This document shows, piece by piece, positions 9,395 to 19,197 of a stretch of 64,000 nt of DNA. The stretch lies in contig JAEURJ010000008.1 in the NCBI GenBank assembly GCA_016789305.1, positions 124,001-188,000 of the forward strand, written 5' to 3'. Position 1 is the first letter of the stretch. Each line of letters opens with the position of its first letter. The position numbers and the translations under genes are program-made. Source of the stretch: Anaerolineales bacterium (GTDB lineage Bacteria; Chloroflexota; Anaerolineae; Anaerolineales; Villigracilaceae). Below the pieces are notes generated by a model, which was given only the letters and a program-made list of their open reading frames with translations, was not told the origin of the DNA and searched no databases.

Positions 9395-10033
9395 ATGGAT
9401 CACGATTTTAAAGCGGTGCAGCAGCGTGTGCGCAGGTACTGGTTCAAGGACGGCATCGGCGAGATCGTCGTTGGCGGCCTGTTCCTCCTGTTGGCGTTGT
9501 ATTTTGCCGGCCATCGTTTCCTCCCAGCTGACACAAATGCCCCCCTGATGCTGGATGGAAGCCTGGCGCTGCTTCTGATTTTTGGAATCTATTTTACGCG
9601 GCGGCTGATCAATGTCTTCAAGACGCACATCACCTATCCGCGGACGGGATTCGTTGAGTATTACCCGGAGGCGAAGGACACACTGCAAACCCGTGTCTTT
9701 ATCTTTTTTCTGGTGGCTGGCTTTGTGCTTTTGTTGGTGGTCTTCGGCAGGTGGGTGGGGACGTTCGTCTGGCTGCCCGGGTTTATCGGCTTTTTGAGCA
9801 GCGTGATCCTGATCGTCATTCGTACGCGTGCCATTGAATTAAATCGTTTTTATTATCTTGCAGCCGCATCCATCATTTTGGGGTTGATCTGTTCGTTTAG
9901 CGGCTTGCCCGCTCATTACAGCCTCAGCCTGTTTTATGCCTTGTTTGGTTTGGTTTTGATTATTTTAGGTGTGATCGTTCTGGCGAAATATCTTCGCGAT
10001 AACCCGCTGCCGGCGGAGGGCGAAGATGAGTGA
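9395..10033 (+). CDS. six-helix membrane protein of unknown function
   Basis: 212 residues from ATG 9395 (CGGAGA upstream). Six hydrophobic segments in three hairpins (approximately residues 20-42, 50-70, 100-120, 124-142, 150-168, 172-195) and short charged loops; no catalytic motif. It starts the operon controlled by the palindromic operator and overlaps the regulator gene by 8 bp. Pairs of this kind (wH regulator plus small membrane protein) are common next to ABC exporters, which follow here at 10450. Function unknown. Confidence 0.8.
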   Translation: MDHDFKAVQQRVRRYWFKDGIGEIVVGGLFLLLALYFAGHRFLPADTNAPLMLDGSLALLLIFGIYFTRRLINVFKTHITYPRTGFVEYYPEAKDTLQTRVFIFFLVAGFVLLLVVFGRWVGTFVWLPGFIGFLSSVILIVIRTRAIELNRFYYLAAASIILGLICSFSGLPAHYSLSLFYALFGLVLIILGVIVLAKYLRDNPLPAEGEDE

Positions 10034-10334
10034 AAACCTGCGCTCCGTCACCGATCTGGACCGTCTGATCCACGAGCCGGCACGGTTGCTGATCTCAACC
10101 ATTCTTTCCGGCGTGGTCAGCGCGGACTTTATTTTTTTGCAGCGCGAGACCGGCCTGACCAAGGGAAATTTATCCGCACATCTTTCGAAGCTGGAAGAGG
10201 CCGGGTATGTGAAGATCGAAAAGACGTTCAAAGGGAAACTACCCCTCACAGTCTGCAAACTGACCGCTTCCGGTCACAAGGCGCTGGCAAAATACCGTCA
10301 GCAATTACAGGACTTTATGAAAAAGACCAGTTAA
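10026..10334 (+). CDS. winged-helix transcriptional regulator (HTH_34/ArsR-like)
   Basis: 102 residues forming a compact winged helix: the recognition-helix region is TKGNLSAHLSKLEEAGYV, followed by a basic wing (KIEKTFKGK) and the LTASGHKAL segment. This is the pattern of the small single-domain MarR/ArsR-like family annotated as HTH_34. It overlaps the upstream membrane gene, so it is translated with it, and it is the likely binder of the operator at 9351-9381 (autoregulation, inferred). Confidence 0.88.
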   Translation: MSENLRSVTDLDRLIHEPARLLISTILSGVVSADFIFLQRETGLTKGNLSAHLSKLEEAGYVKIEKTFKGKLPLTVCKLTASGHKALAKYRQQLQDFMKKTS

Positions 10335-10449
10335 CCTGGCAGGAAATGGATCTGGAAAATTGTATTCCGCAGAATACTTTCAGTTGTATGGCAGTTGAAA
10401 GGCCTCTGCAAACTGCCGATTGGAACGGCGGTAAAATCAATTTGAATTA

Positions 10450-11205
10450 ATGCTTATGTCAACCACCATTATTGAATTACGCGAAGTAAACAAAACCTAT
10501 TCCACGGCCGCCGGTGATTTTGTTGCATTGAAAGATGTAAACCTCAAAATAAACGCGGGGGAATTTGTTGGCGTCGTCGGCAAGTCCGGCGCAGGCAAAT
10601 CCACATTTTTGAATATGATCAACGGGGTGGACCAACTCACCAGCGGGGAGGTGTTCGTTCATACCGATGGACAGAATCTTTCCGTGCACGAAATGAGCGA
10701 AGATGAACGCGCGCTCTGGCGGGGACGCAACATGGGCGTGGTCTACCAATCCTTTCAACTTTTGCCCATGCTGACCCTGGTGGAAAACATCATGCTGCCG
10801 ATGGATCTCTCCGATAATTTCAATCCGCGCAAATCGAAACAGCGCGCGCTTGAATTGCTGGAACTTGTCGAATTAACAGAACATGCCAATAAATTGCCCG
10901 CCTTTATCTCCGGCGGTCAACAGCAGCGTGTTGCCATTGCACGCGCACTTGCGAACGACCCGCCGATCCTGGTTGCCGACGAACCCACGGGAAGTTTGGA
11001 TTCGATCACGGCCGATCACATCTTCGACGTATTCAGTCACCTTGTGGCTGATCAGGGAAAAACCATTGTGATGGTGACCCATGATATGGGACTCGCCAGC
11101 CGTTTTACCCGCAGCCTGGTCATCACCGATGGAGAGTTTGACTCAAAGGAATCGTTGGAACTTGAACAGAAATTTGACAAGACCATGATGCGGAGGCGAA
11201 AATGA
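10450..11205 (+). CDS. ABC transporter ATP-binding protein (MacB/LolD type)
   Basis: Nucleotide-binding subunit of a type VII (MacB-like) transporter. 251 residues: Walker A GKSGAGKST (44-52), signature SGGQQQR (154-160), Walker B ILVADEPTGSLD (173-184) and switch histidine H211, all intact. First gene of a run to 20313 with four-base or short spacings; it overlaps the next ATPase by 4 bp. The expected partner is the FtsX-type permease at 16740. Confidence 0.93.
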   Translation: MLMSTTIIELREVNKTYSTAAGDFVALKDVNLKINAGEFVGVVGKSGAGKSTFLNMINGVDQLTSGEVFVHTDGQNLSVHEMSEDERALWRGRNMGVVYQSFQLLPMLTLVENIMLPMDLSDNFNPRKSKQRALELLELVELTEHANKLPAFISGGQQQRVAIARALANDPPILVADEPTGSLDSITADHIFDVFSHLVADQGKTIVMVTHDMGLASRFTRSLVITDGEFDSKESLELEQKFDKTMMRRRK

Positions 11206-12353
11206 AAAGCACGCTTCGCACCCCGCGGAAAGCGGACCTCGTCCGAGATTCAGAATCCCATCCCGATGCCATGATCGAACTACGCGGCGTCATCAAGCAA
11301 TTTTCCAACGCTGCCGGGGTCTTCACCGTTCTCAAAGGCGTCGACCTGACGATCAATCGCGGCGAATTCGTTTCCATCGTCGGCAAATCCGGCAGCGGAA
11401 AATCCACGCTGCTCAACATGGTGACCGGCATCGATCATCCCACCTATGGTCAGGTGGTGGTGAATGCCACTGATATTTACACCGGCGTGACCGAAAGTCA
11501 GCGTTCCAATTGGCGCGGAAAAAATTTGGGCATCGTTTTCCAATTCTTCCAATTACTTCCAATGCTCACGCTGCTTGAAAACGTCATGCTCCCGATGGAT
11601 TATGTGGACATGTACGATTTCGACGAACGTCCGCAGCGTGCCATGGATTTATTGAAGCTGGTGGGATTGGAAAAATTTGCAAATAAACTGCCGGTGCTGG
11701 TCTCGACCGGGCAGCAGCAATTGGCGGCAATTGCGCGCGCCATGGCCTGCGACCCGCCGCTATTGGTGGCCGATGAACCGACAGGCAATCTCGATACGCG
11801 CTCTGCCGATACGATCATTCAACTCTTTGAGCAGTTTGTTTCGCAGGGCAAGACCATCGTGATGGTCACGCACGATCCGTCACTCACTTCCCGCACCCAT
11901 CGCAATATCATCATCTCCGATGGTGAGTTGATCGATGAAGCGATTTCCAGGTCCCTGCCGCAGCTGCGGCACCGCCACATGCTGGAATTCACCAAGATCG
12001 CCGAAAGACGTACATATCAACCGGGAGAAACCATTCTTTCCCGCGATGAGATCGTCAATCATTTCTTTATGATCAAACAAGGTCAGGTGGATATCGTTCT
12101 GCAAAACAATCACAGCAAGGAAGCCGTGCTTTCCAATCTTGGAGCGGGTGAGTTCTTTGGCGAGATCGAATTGATGCGCGGAGGAAAATCCATAGCCAAT
12201 GTGCGGGCTGGGAATAAGCCTGTTGAAGTGCTGGCCCTGCCCCGGGCGGATTTTACGCGCGTGATGGAAGAGTCCCCGATCACTGCGGAAGCCCTCGCCA
12301 AGATTGTTCAAAAGCGCCTCGACGCGCATCAAATTGCAGACCGAAGAAGTTAA
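11202..12353 (+). CDS. ABC ATPase with C-terminal cyclic-nucleotide-binding-like domain
   Basis: 383 residues. Residues 24-250 form a MacB/LolD-like ATPase with intact Walker A (61-69), Walker B (LLVADEPTGNLD) and switch histidine. The signature is altered: STGQQQL (168-174) in place of SGGQQQR. Residues about 260-370 form a cNMP-binding (CAP_ED) fold with the FFGEIEL block (318-324), but the usual arginine of the phosphate-binding cassette is missing (GGKSIANV). Probably pairs with the previous ATPase as a heterodimer with one weakened site; the extra domain may gate activity. Both inferences rest on motif reading only. Confidence 0.88.
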   Translation: MKSTLRTPRKADLVRDSESHPDAMIELRGVIKQFSNAAGVFTVLKGVDLTINRGEFVSIVGKSGSGKSTLLNMVTGIDHPTYGQVVVNATDIYTGVTESQRSNWRGKNLGIVFQFFQLLPMLTLLENVMLPMDYVDMYDFDERPQRAMDLLKLVGLEKFANKLPVLVSTGQQQLAAIARAMACDPPLLVADEPTGNLDTRSADTIIQLFEQFVSQGKTIVMVTHDPSLTSRTHRNIIISDGELIDEAISRSLPQLRHRHMLEFTKIAERRTYQPGETILSRDEIVNHFFMIKQGQVDIVLQNNHSKEAVLSNLGAGEFFGEIELMRGGKSIANVRAGNKPVEVLALPRADFTRVMEESPITAEALAKIVQKRLDAHQIADRRS

Positions 12354-12366
12354 TGCCGAGTAATTC

Positions 12367-14259
12367 ATGTCCACGCCAGATCCGCGCCGACTCCCGCAAC
12401 TGCTATATATAGAAGACAGCGATGAATCGCGTGCCTTGGTGCGGCGTTTGCTCTCCAAAAAATATATTGTGCTCGAAGCTGGCGATCCGTTGGATGGCCT
12501 TCAACTTGCGGAAGAAACCCAACCCGACATTATTTTGCTCGACCACAATCTCCCGCACATGACCGGTAGTGAGGCGGCGACTCGGTTAAGAAAGATGCTG
12601 CCGAATACCCCGATTGTGATTGTCTCTGCCGATCTTTCCAACGGTGCGCGCGAACGGGCATTGGCTGCCGGGGCGGTGGGTTTTATCTCCAAGCCGATCG
12701 ACGATGATTTTGAAGAATTGGTCGATGCATATTTCAAAGGCCGTGTCGAAAAACTGGATGACGTCGAACATCATATGCAAGCGTATCAAGAGGAACTGGT
12801 GCAGCGGCTGGAGGATAACATCCGCCAGTTGAGCAACACCGTGGAGAAAAATAAATATTTGCTTCAGCAAAATGAGCGCATGTTCTCGATGCTCGAACGC
12901 AGACATAAACTGCTGGAAACTGCCGCGCGCGCAGGGCAAATGGTCACCTCCATTTTGGACATGGATGATTTGCTCAAACACACCGTCAACATTATTTGCA
13001 GCGAATTCAGTTTTTATTATTCAGGAATCTTTTTGGTGTCGGAAGATCAAAAATGGGCGGTGTTACGTGCGGGTTATGCCGTGGCCGGTCGCAAGATGAT
13101 GGCGGAAAAATACCGCCTGCCTGTCGATGAAAATTCCATGATCGGGAAGTCGATCCTCAGCCAGCAGGCGCAAATCGCATCGGATGTGGCGGGCGAAGAG
13201 ACGAGATTCAAGAATCCATATCTTCCCGACACGCGTTCTGAGATGGCCCTCCCGTTGATCGTGGATATGCATGCCCTCGGTGCGTTGACTGTGCAAAGCG
13301 ATGAAACAAACGCGTTTACGGAAGAGGACATCACGTCTTTACAGACGATGGCCGATCAAATCGCCATTGCGTTGAACAACGCGCAGTTAATGTCGAAACT
13401 GGAATCAGCAAACTCCGAGATTCTTCGCACGAAGACATTCGAGGCAATTGCCACGGCAACCGGCGAAGCCATCCATTGGGTGGGGAACAAGGCTGCGCCG
13501 ATTCCGGGCAGCATCAAACGGGTTCGCGAAGATTTGAATTATCTGCTTGCGTTGATCGGGCAGTTGGATGGTTCAGTGTTGAAAAATGGATCGGTACAGG
13601 CGGCAGTTCAAACGGTCAGGGAAGAGGCGGAGGCAAAAGGCATCGACCTGAAGAAACTGTTCGATGAGATGTCTGTCATGAAGCCGAATCGTTTGCAGGC
13701 ATTGGTCAGCGTTGAATCCCTCTTCGAAGATTTGGAAATTGCGGAGAATAGCGCCGAGACGATCCTGAGCATCAAGGAAGGGTTGATCGGACCTGCCCGC
13801 CAGCGCAACAATGCAGCGGTTTCTCTGAGTGAGATGATCTCGGAGACAGTCGCCAACATGGGTTTGCCCGATGGCGTGGTGGAGATGGACTGGTCGGATG
13901 ACATGCCGCTTGCGCACGTGGATGCACGGCAAGTGGAACAGGTTTTCAATAATTTGATCAAGAATGCGTGGGAGGCAATGAATGGCGTGCCTTCACCGAA
14001 AATTTTCATTCATGGAAAACGTGATGATAACCCGAATTTTGTGTTGATCACAGTGAATGACAACGGACCTGGTATTCCAAAAGAGATTCAGGAAAAAATA
14101 TGGGTTTCCTTCTTCACGACCAAGGGCGGAAGCGGCGGCACGGGGCTCGGGCTTTCAGCTGTGATGCAGATCGTGGATCAGCACGGCGGGAAGATCTGGT
14201 TGGAAAGTGAAGTTGGAAATGGCGCGACATTCTTTGTACGATTGCCGGTTGAAAAATAA
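12367..14259 (+). CDS. hybrid sensor histidine kinase: REC-GAF-HisKA-HATPase
   Basis: 630 residues, cytosolic. Order: receiver domain (1-125, phospho-aspartate D59 in LLDHNLP), coiled coil (about 130-185), GAF sensor (about 195-345), dimerisation helix with putative phospho-histidine H370 in EAIHWVGNK, and ATPase domain with N box NLIKNAWEA, G1 DNGPGIP and G2 GTGLGLSA. The unusual H-box is shared with the kinase at 14668. An N-terminal receiver suggests it is itself an output of another kinase. Inside the ABC transporter operon, 13 nt before a stand-alone response regulator. Confidence 0.92.
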   Translation: MSTPDPRRLPQLLYIEDSDESRALVRRLLSKKYIVLEAGDPLDGLQLAEETQPDIILLDHNLPHMTGSEAATRLRKMLPNTPIVIVSADLSNGARERALAAGAVGFISKPIDDDFEELVDAYFKGRVEKLDDVEHHMQAYQEELVQRLEDNIRQLSNTVEKNKYLLQQNERMFSMLERRHKLLETAARAGQMVTSILDMDDLLKHTVNIICSEFSFYYSGIFLVSEDQKWAVLRAGYAVAGRKMMAEKYRLPVDENSMIGKSILSQQAQIASDVAGEETRFKNPYLPDTRSEMALPLIVDMHALGALTVQSDETNAFTEEDITSLQTMADQIAIALNNAQLMSKLESANSEILRTKTFEAIATATGEAIHWVGNKAAPIPGSIKRVREDLNYLLALIGQLDGSVLKNGSVQAAVQTVREEAEAKGIDLKKLFDEMSVMKPNRLQALVSVESLFEDLEIAENSAETILSIKEGLIGPARQRNNAAVSLSEMISETVANMGLPDGVVEMDWSDDMPLAHVDARQVEQVFNNLIKNAWEAMNGVPSPKIFIHGKRDDNPNFVLITVNDNGPGIPKEIQEKIWVSFFTTKGGSGGTGLGLSAVMQIVDQHGGKIWLESEVGNGATFFVRLPVEK

Positions 14260-14271
14260 TTTGGAGGACGA

Positions 14272-14658
14272 ATGACAACAGTTCTTTTAGTGGACGACGA
14301 AAAATTGGTGCAACGTAGCTTGGAAAAGACCATGCTGCGCGCGGGTTTTGATGTGTTGACCGCCGTGGATTGCAAAAGTGGCAGCGAGATTTTTTCGCAA
14401 AATGTTGGCATGATCAATATTGCCGTTTTGGATTTGAACATGCCGAGCTTTGATGGCACCCCGAAGAACGGCGCCGGGCTGGACCTGCTGGACGATCTGA
14501 AAAAACAAAAGGCCAACCTGCCTGTTGTCATTTTGACCGCTTATGATGAAGTGAGCAAGGCCAAGGATGCAGTCTCACGCGGGGCCAATGCGTTCTTCGT
14601 CAAAGGGCGCGAACAGGGTCTTGTGGAATTAATTCAAAAGATATTGAATGAAAAATAA
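14272..14658 (+). CDS. single-domain response regulator
   Basis: 128 residues, only a receiver domain: acidic pair DDE (residues 8-10), phospho-aspartate in VLDLNMP, conserved threonine in ILTAYDE and lysine in FVKGREQ. No output domain, so it must act by protein contact or phosphotransfer. A GGAGGA ribosome site precedes the ATG. It lies between two kinases of the same operon. Confidence 0.93.
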   Translation: MTTVLLVDDEKLVQRSLEKTMLRAGFDVLTAVDCKSGSEIFSQNVGMINIAVLDLNMPSFDGTPKNGAGLDLLDDLKKQKANLPVVILTAYDEVSKAKDAVSRGANAFFVKGREQGLVELIQKILNEK

Positions 14659-14667
14659 GAGGAACCT

Positions 14668-16737
14668 ATGACAAACGATGCTCAACGACAAACGACCTTG
14701 TTGAAAGCCGCCGCACGCGCCGCCAAGAACATTACCACGATCCTCGATCCGATGGTCCTCTTTGAACGCACCGTCGATATTATCTGTGATGAATTCGGTT
14801 TTTATTACGCCGGTGTTTTTCTTGTGGATAATGCAGGTCAAAATGCCGTGTTGAAAGCGGGCCGCGGCGAAGCGGGCCGCGCGATGATCATGGGCGACCA
14901 CAAACTCGCCATCGGCGGGAATTCGATGATCGGCGCATCGATTGCCAACAAGCAGGGCCGCATCGCACTGGACGTGGGAGCGGAGGCTGTTTTCTTTGAG
15001 AATCCACACCTCCCAAAGACCCGTTCTGAAATGGCGCTGCCGCTGATCGTGGGCGATGATGTCATCGGTGCGCTGACAGTTCAATCCACGGAAGAAGCGG
15101 CATTCCATGAAGAAGATATTGCAGCTTTGCAGACAATGGCCGATCAACTGGCAATTGCGTATCAAAATTCAAAATTACACAAGCAGGCGGAACGCCGTTC
15201 CCGTTTATTGAAGGCCGCCAATCGGGTTGGCAAGGAAGTCACCTCGATCCTTGATATTGAGAAATTACTCCCGCAGACAGTGAACATCATCTGCGAAGCC
15301 TATGGGCTGTATTACGCCGGTATCTTTCTTATTGATGATGCTGGAGAATATGCTGTGTTACGTGCAGGTTACGGTAAGGCGGGCAGGGCCATGCTGGCGA
15401 GTGGTCATAAATTAAAGATTGGCACAGATTCAATGATCGGCGCTTGTATTGCAATGGGCGAAGCGCGGATCGCGTTGGATGTTGGCGAAGAGCGTGTGCA
15501 TTTTAAGAATCCCAACCTGCCGCATACCCGGTCTGAAATGGCACTGCCTTTAATTTATGGCGGCAAACCTTTGGGTGCGGTCACCATTCAAAGCTCCGAA
15601 GAACGTGCTTTCAGTGAAGATGACATCACTACATTGACAACGATGGCTGAACATCTCGCCGTGGCGATCAACAATGCGCGTTTGATCGATGAATTGAAGG
15701 AAGCTCATAACGAGATCCTGCGCAATAAAGTGTTCGAGGCCCTCACCACCGCATCCACCGAAGCCATTCATTGGATCGGTAACAAGACGCTTCCCATCTC
15801 GCTGACGGTTTCCCGCCTGCGCGAAGAGATTGCCAGCGGACAAGTCGACCTCGAATCGCTCAAGGAAGACCTCGATATGATCTCTGAAAGCGCCGTGCAA
15901 ATTATTCAAGTGAAAGAACAGTTGATCGGTGCAGTGCGTGAAATGAAGCCGCGCCCTGTGTTGTTTGCGGATGTACTTCAAACCGCTGCAAAGCAACGCA
16001 ATATTTCAGAGAAGATGCTCAAGGTGAGCATTGACCCTGCCGCTGCGTATGTCATAGCAGACAGTACCCAGCTGACCCGTGCGGTTGGGAATATTTTGCA
16101 AAACGCCGCAGAGGCCGGTGCGAAATCTGTAAAAGTGACCGTGAAACCCACTGAAGAGCGCGGGACGTTGGAGATCGATATCGAAGACGACGGCGAAGGC
16201 ATGACCGATGAGGCCATGCAAAAAGCCTGGTCTCCATTCTATACCTCCCGTGGTGTTTCGCATCACGGGCTTGGATTGCCCGCTGCCATGCATGTCGTTT
16301 CCCAATCCCAGGGCCGCATTGCGTTGGTCAGCGACGCCGGCAAAGGCTCAACAGTTGCCATGTTCATGCCGCGCGGTCACGTTGTCAGTGAAGGTGTTGA
16401 AGCGGGGGATGTCAAAAATATTCTGCTCATTGATGACGATGATGATTGGGCGAAGCTTTTTGCCGGGCTGTTGAACGGTACGAAGGTCAAGTTGACCCAG
16501 ACCACTGACCTAAAGAAATTTCCAGATGCGGATGTCATCCTGGTGGATGAAAACATCGCCTCCATTCCTTTAACCGATGTCCTGTCTGCGCTTGAGAAGA
16601 ACAAACTCGAATCGAAGACCATTATTCTCACCTCCGCGATCAACCCCGAGCGTGTCACCCAGTTCCTGCGTCACGGGATGAAGGATGTGATGGTTAAGCC
16701 GTATTCCGGCAGTGAAGTTAGCGAGTTATTAAAGTAA
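14668..16737 (+). CDS. hybrid histidine kinase: GAF-GAF-HisKA-HATPase-REC
   Basis: 689 residues, cytosolic. Two similar GAF domains (about 1-170 and 175-345), with repeated blocks such as TRSEMALPLI in each, so they arose by duplication; the GAF of the kinase at 12367 has the same block. Putative phospho-histidine H368 in EAIHWIGNK, N box NILQNAAEA, G1 DDGEGM, G2 HGLGLPAA. C-terminal receiver (about 570-689) with phospho-aspartate D627. Ends 2 nt before the permease gene, so tightly cotranscribed with it. Confidence 0.92.
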   Translation: MTNDAQRQTTLLKAAARAAKNITTILDPMVLFERTVDIICDEFGFYYAGVFLVDNAGQNAVLKAGRGEAGRAMIMGDHKLAIGGNSMIGASIANKQGRIALDVGAEAVFFENPHLPKTRSEMALPLIVGDDVIGALTVQSTEEAAFHEEDIAALQTMADQLAIAYQNSKLHKQAERRSRLLKAANRVGKEVTSILDIEKLLPQTVNIICEAYGLYYAGIFLIDDAGEYAVLRAGYGKAGRAMLASGHKLKIGTDSMIGACIAMGEARIALDVGEERVHFKNPNLPHTRSEMALPLIYGGKPLGAVTIQSSEERAFSEDDITTLTTMAEHLAVAINNARLIDELKEAHNEILRNKVFEALTTASTEAIHWIGNKTLPISLTVSRLREEIASGQVDLESLKEDLDMISESAVQIIQVKEQLIGAVREMKPRPVLFADVLQTAAKQRNISEKMLKVSIDPAAAYVIADSTQLTRAVGNILQNAAEAGAKSVKVTVKPTEERGTLEIDIEDDGEGMTDEAMQKAWSPFYTSRGVSHHGLGLPAAMHVVSQSQGRIALVSDAGKGSTVAMFMPRGHVVSEGVEAGDVKNILLIDDDDDWAKLFAGLLNGTKVKLTQTTDLKKFPDADVILVDENIASIPLTDVLSALEKNKLESKTIILTSAINPERVTQFLRHGMKDVMVKPYSGSEVSELLK

Positions 16738-16739
16738 AC

Positions 16740-19172
16740 ATGAGACCAAGATGGCGTAAGATCTTTCACGATTTGTGGGATAACAAGGCCCGTACACTCC
16801 TTGTTGTTTTATCCATTGCAGTGGGTGTGTTCTCGATCGGTGTGATTTCGGGTACCTATCAGATCATTTCCAATGACATGGGCATTACCTATGCGGCCAA
16901 TAACCCGGCGAACATCGAGCTTCGCATGTCGAATTTCGATGATGACGTGCTTTCCTCCATTCAGAACTCAAAGAATGTGAAGGATGCGGAAGGCAGGCGC
17001 GTGGTCAATTATCGCGTGCGTACGGAAGGCAGTAATCAATGGGTTACGCTTGATCTTGTGGCGATCGAGGATTTCGACCACAATGAGATCAATTTATTGA
17101 TGCCGATCACAGGCAGGTCGGAGGCGGGTAAGGACGAAATCCTTTTGGAGAAGGATGCGCTCAAGAAATTGAATATTTCCGTCGGCGAAAGTCTTATCTT
17201 CGAACTGCCGGATGGAGTGACGAAATCCTTTCGGGTGGTAGGTATCGTTCAGGATGCGACCACGGGTGCGGCTGATTTTCTCGCCCCGCCTTATGCTTAC
17301 ACTCAGATAAAAACCCTTCAGACTTTGCGTCAACCGGAGTTGTTTAACCGTGCGCTGGTGACCGTATCCCAAGGGGAGGACGATCTTTCTTATATCCGCG
17401 AGGTGGGCGGGGACTTGAAGGATAAATTGGAGAAGAACGATAACACCGTGCTTCGCACCCGCTTTTCGGAAACCCATAAACATCCACTGGCTGACACCAT
17501 TAAGGCTGTTTTATGGATTCTCCTGGCGCTTGGTGTGTTGATCGTTTTTCTTTCCAGCTCCTTGATCGCGAATACCTTGAGCGCCCTGTTGAATCAACAT
17601 CTTCGCCATATTGGCGTGATCAAGTTGGTGGGCGGCAGGAATCGCCAGGTATTTTTCATGTACCTTACTTTGATCATGGCGTTTGGCGTGTTGGCTCTCC
17701 TGCTTGCCATCCCGTTCGGCGGGTGGGCGGCCTATGCTCTGGCTTCGTTCATGGCGGATAAATTACATTTCAGCTTGTTGGGATACCGAATTGTCCCGAT
17801 TGCTTTCTTTGTACAAATAGCAGTGGGCTTGTTTGTACCTCTTATCGCCGGGCTTGTTCCTGTTTTGAATGGATCCCGTATTACGGTTTTACGTGCTTTG
17901 AGTGGCGATCTTGCTGGTGATGAAAACAAGCCCCATACCGGCCAGGGAGATAGAGTGGGTTGGTTTGACTGGGCGCTGGTGCGGATGACTCGCATTCTTG
18001 CTGCGCGCGGAATCCACATGTCTCGTCCGTTCATCATCTCTTTGCGGAACACCTTCCGCCGCCGCGGCCGTTTGGCATTGACCTTGTTTACCCTGACCAT
18101 GGGTGGTGCGATCTTTATTGCTGTATTCAATGTCCGTGTGACTCTACATGATTACATTGATAAGATCGGAAGTTATTTCCGCGCGGATGTGACAGTGGAT
18201 TTTGACCAGGCCTATCGTTTGAAGGAAGTGGAGCAATTTGCTTTACAGGTGGATGGCGTGGAGCGTGTGGAAGGCTGGCAGTTCATTGGGACGGAATTGT
18301 TGTATCCGGACGGTTCCGTGGCTGAAAATATGAATATGCTGGCCCCGCCGGCAGATAGTCAACTGGTAACGCCAATTTGGGCTGCCGGCCGCTGGATCAA
18401 GGCAGATGATGTGAAAAGGTTTGCCGTCAGTGAGGCTGTTTTGAAATACTACCCTGATCTAAAACCGGGTGACAGCCTGCCGTTAAAAGTCAACGGGCGT
18501 GAAGAAGACTGGGAAGTGGTTGGCATCTTTAAATTTGTTGGCCGCGAGGGAATTATCGCATATACGCCGTTTGAGTATTCATCCCAGGTGTTGAATCTTA
18601 CCAATCGTTCCTTTTCCTTCCGCGTGGTCACCACCGAACATACGCGTGCGTTCCAGGACATGATGGCCGAGCGATTGGATAAATATTTTCGTGCACAAGG
18701 CTTCAAGGTGCGACAGGCCGAATCAGGCCTGTCCTCGCTTGACTCTGCATCCGAGAGTTTGGATACACTGGTGGTTTTTCTCCTGATCATGGCGATCCTG
18801 ACTGCCATCGTGGGTGCCATGGGGTTGACCGGCACGATGGGCATGAACGTGCTCGAACGTACCCGGGAGATCGGCATCATGCGCGCCATCGGCGCAGACG
18901 ACCGCGCCGTGATGCGCACGGTCATCGGGGAAGGCTTTGTGATCGGGTCCATTTCATTTTTTCTGGCGATCATTCTGTCCATTCCATTTACATATGGGCT
19001 TTCCTATATCGTCAGTCTTGCAGTATTTGAGACTCCAATTGCAGTGGTTTTCACCTGGTTGGGGTACGCCATTTGGTTTGGCCTGGTTTTGATCCTTTCG
19101 GTGCTCGGCTCCATTTTGCCTGCGCGTAGCGCGGCGAGTCTGACCATCCGTGAAGTATTGGCATACGAATAA
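16740..19172 (+). CDS. ABC transporter permease, double FtsX/MacB type
   Basis: 810 residues. An N-terminal membrane helix (about 15-40) and extracytoplasmic MacB-like domain are followed by a three-helix FtsX bundle (about 255-385); a second helix, extracytoplasmic domain and FtsX bundle (about 680-805) repeat the plan. This duplicated layout is typical of large lipoprotein or peptide exporters of the ABC3 permease family, one chain supplying both half-transporters. The segment ERTREIGIMRAIGA before the last bundle is a family hallmark. Partners: the ATPases at 10450/11202 and the adaptor at 19198. Confidence 0.92.
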   Translation: MRPRWRKIFHDLWDNKARTLLVVLSIAVGVFSIGVISGTYQIISNDMGITYAANNPANIELRMSNFDDDVLSSIQNSKNVKDAEGRRVVNYRVRTEGSNQWVTLDLVAIEDFDHNEINLLMPITGRSEAGKDEILLEKDALKKLNISVGESLIFELPDGVTKSFRVVGIVQDATTGAADFLAPPYAYTQIKTLQTLRQPELFNRALVTVSQGEDDLSYIREVGGDLKDKLEKNDNTVLRTRFSETHKHPLADTIKAVLWILLALGVLIVFLSSSLIANTLSALLNQHLRHIGVIKLVGGRNRQVFFMYLTLIMAFGVLALLLAIPFGGWAAYALASFMADKLHFSLLGYRIVPIAFFVQIAVGLFVPLIAGLVPVLNGSRITVLRALSGDLAGDENKPHTGQGDRVGWFDWALVRMTRILAARGIHMSRPFIISLRNTFRRRGRLALTLFTLTMGGAIFIAVFNVRVTLHDYIDKIGSYFRADVTVDFDQAYRLKEVEQFALQVDGVERVEGWQFIGTELLYPDGSVAENMNMLAPPADSQLVTPIWAAGRWIKADDVKRFAVSEAVLKYYPDLKPGDSLPLKVNGREEDWEVVGIFKFVGREGIIAYTPFEYSSQVLNLTNRSFSFRVVTTEHTRAFQDMMAERLDKYFRAQGFKVRQAESGLSSLDSASESLDTLVVFLLIMAILTAIVGAMGLTGTMGMNVLERTREIGIMRAIGADDRAVMRTVIGEGFVIGSISFFLAIILSIPFTYGLSYIVSLAVFETPIAVVFTWLGYAIWFGLVLILSVLGSILPARSAASLTIREVLAYE

Positions 19173-19197
19173 TATAAAAAATATAAAGAAGGTAACG

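Noticed and set aside
13573..14009. Antisense ORFs of 119-133 residues in the kinase gene (and many others opposite the long genes)
   Set aside because: Shadow frames of clear coding sequence, without family features or ribosome sites.
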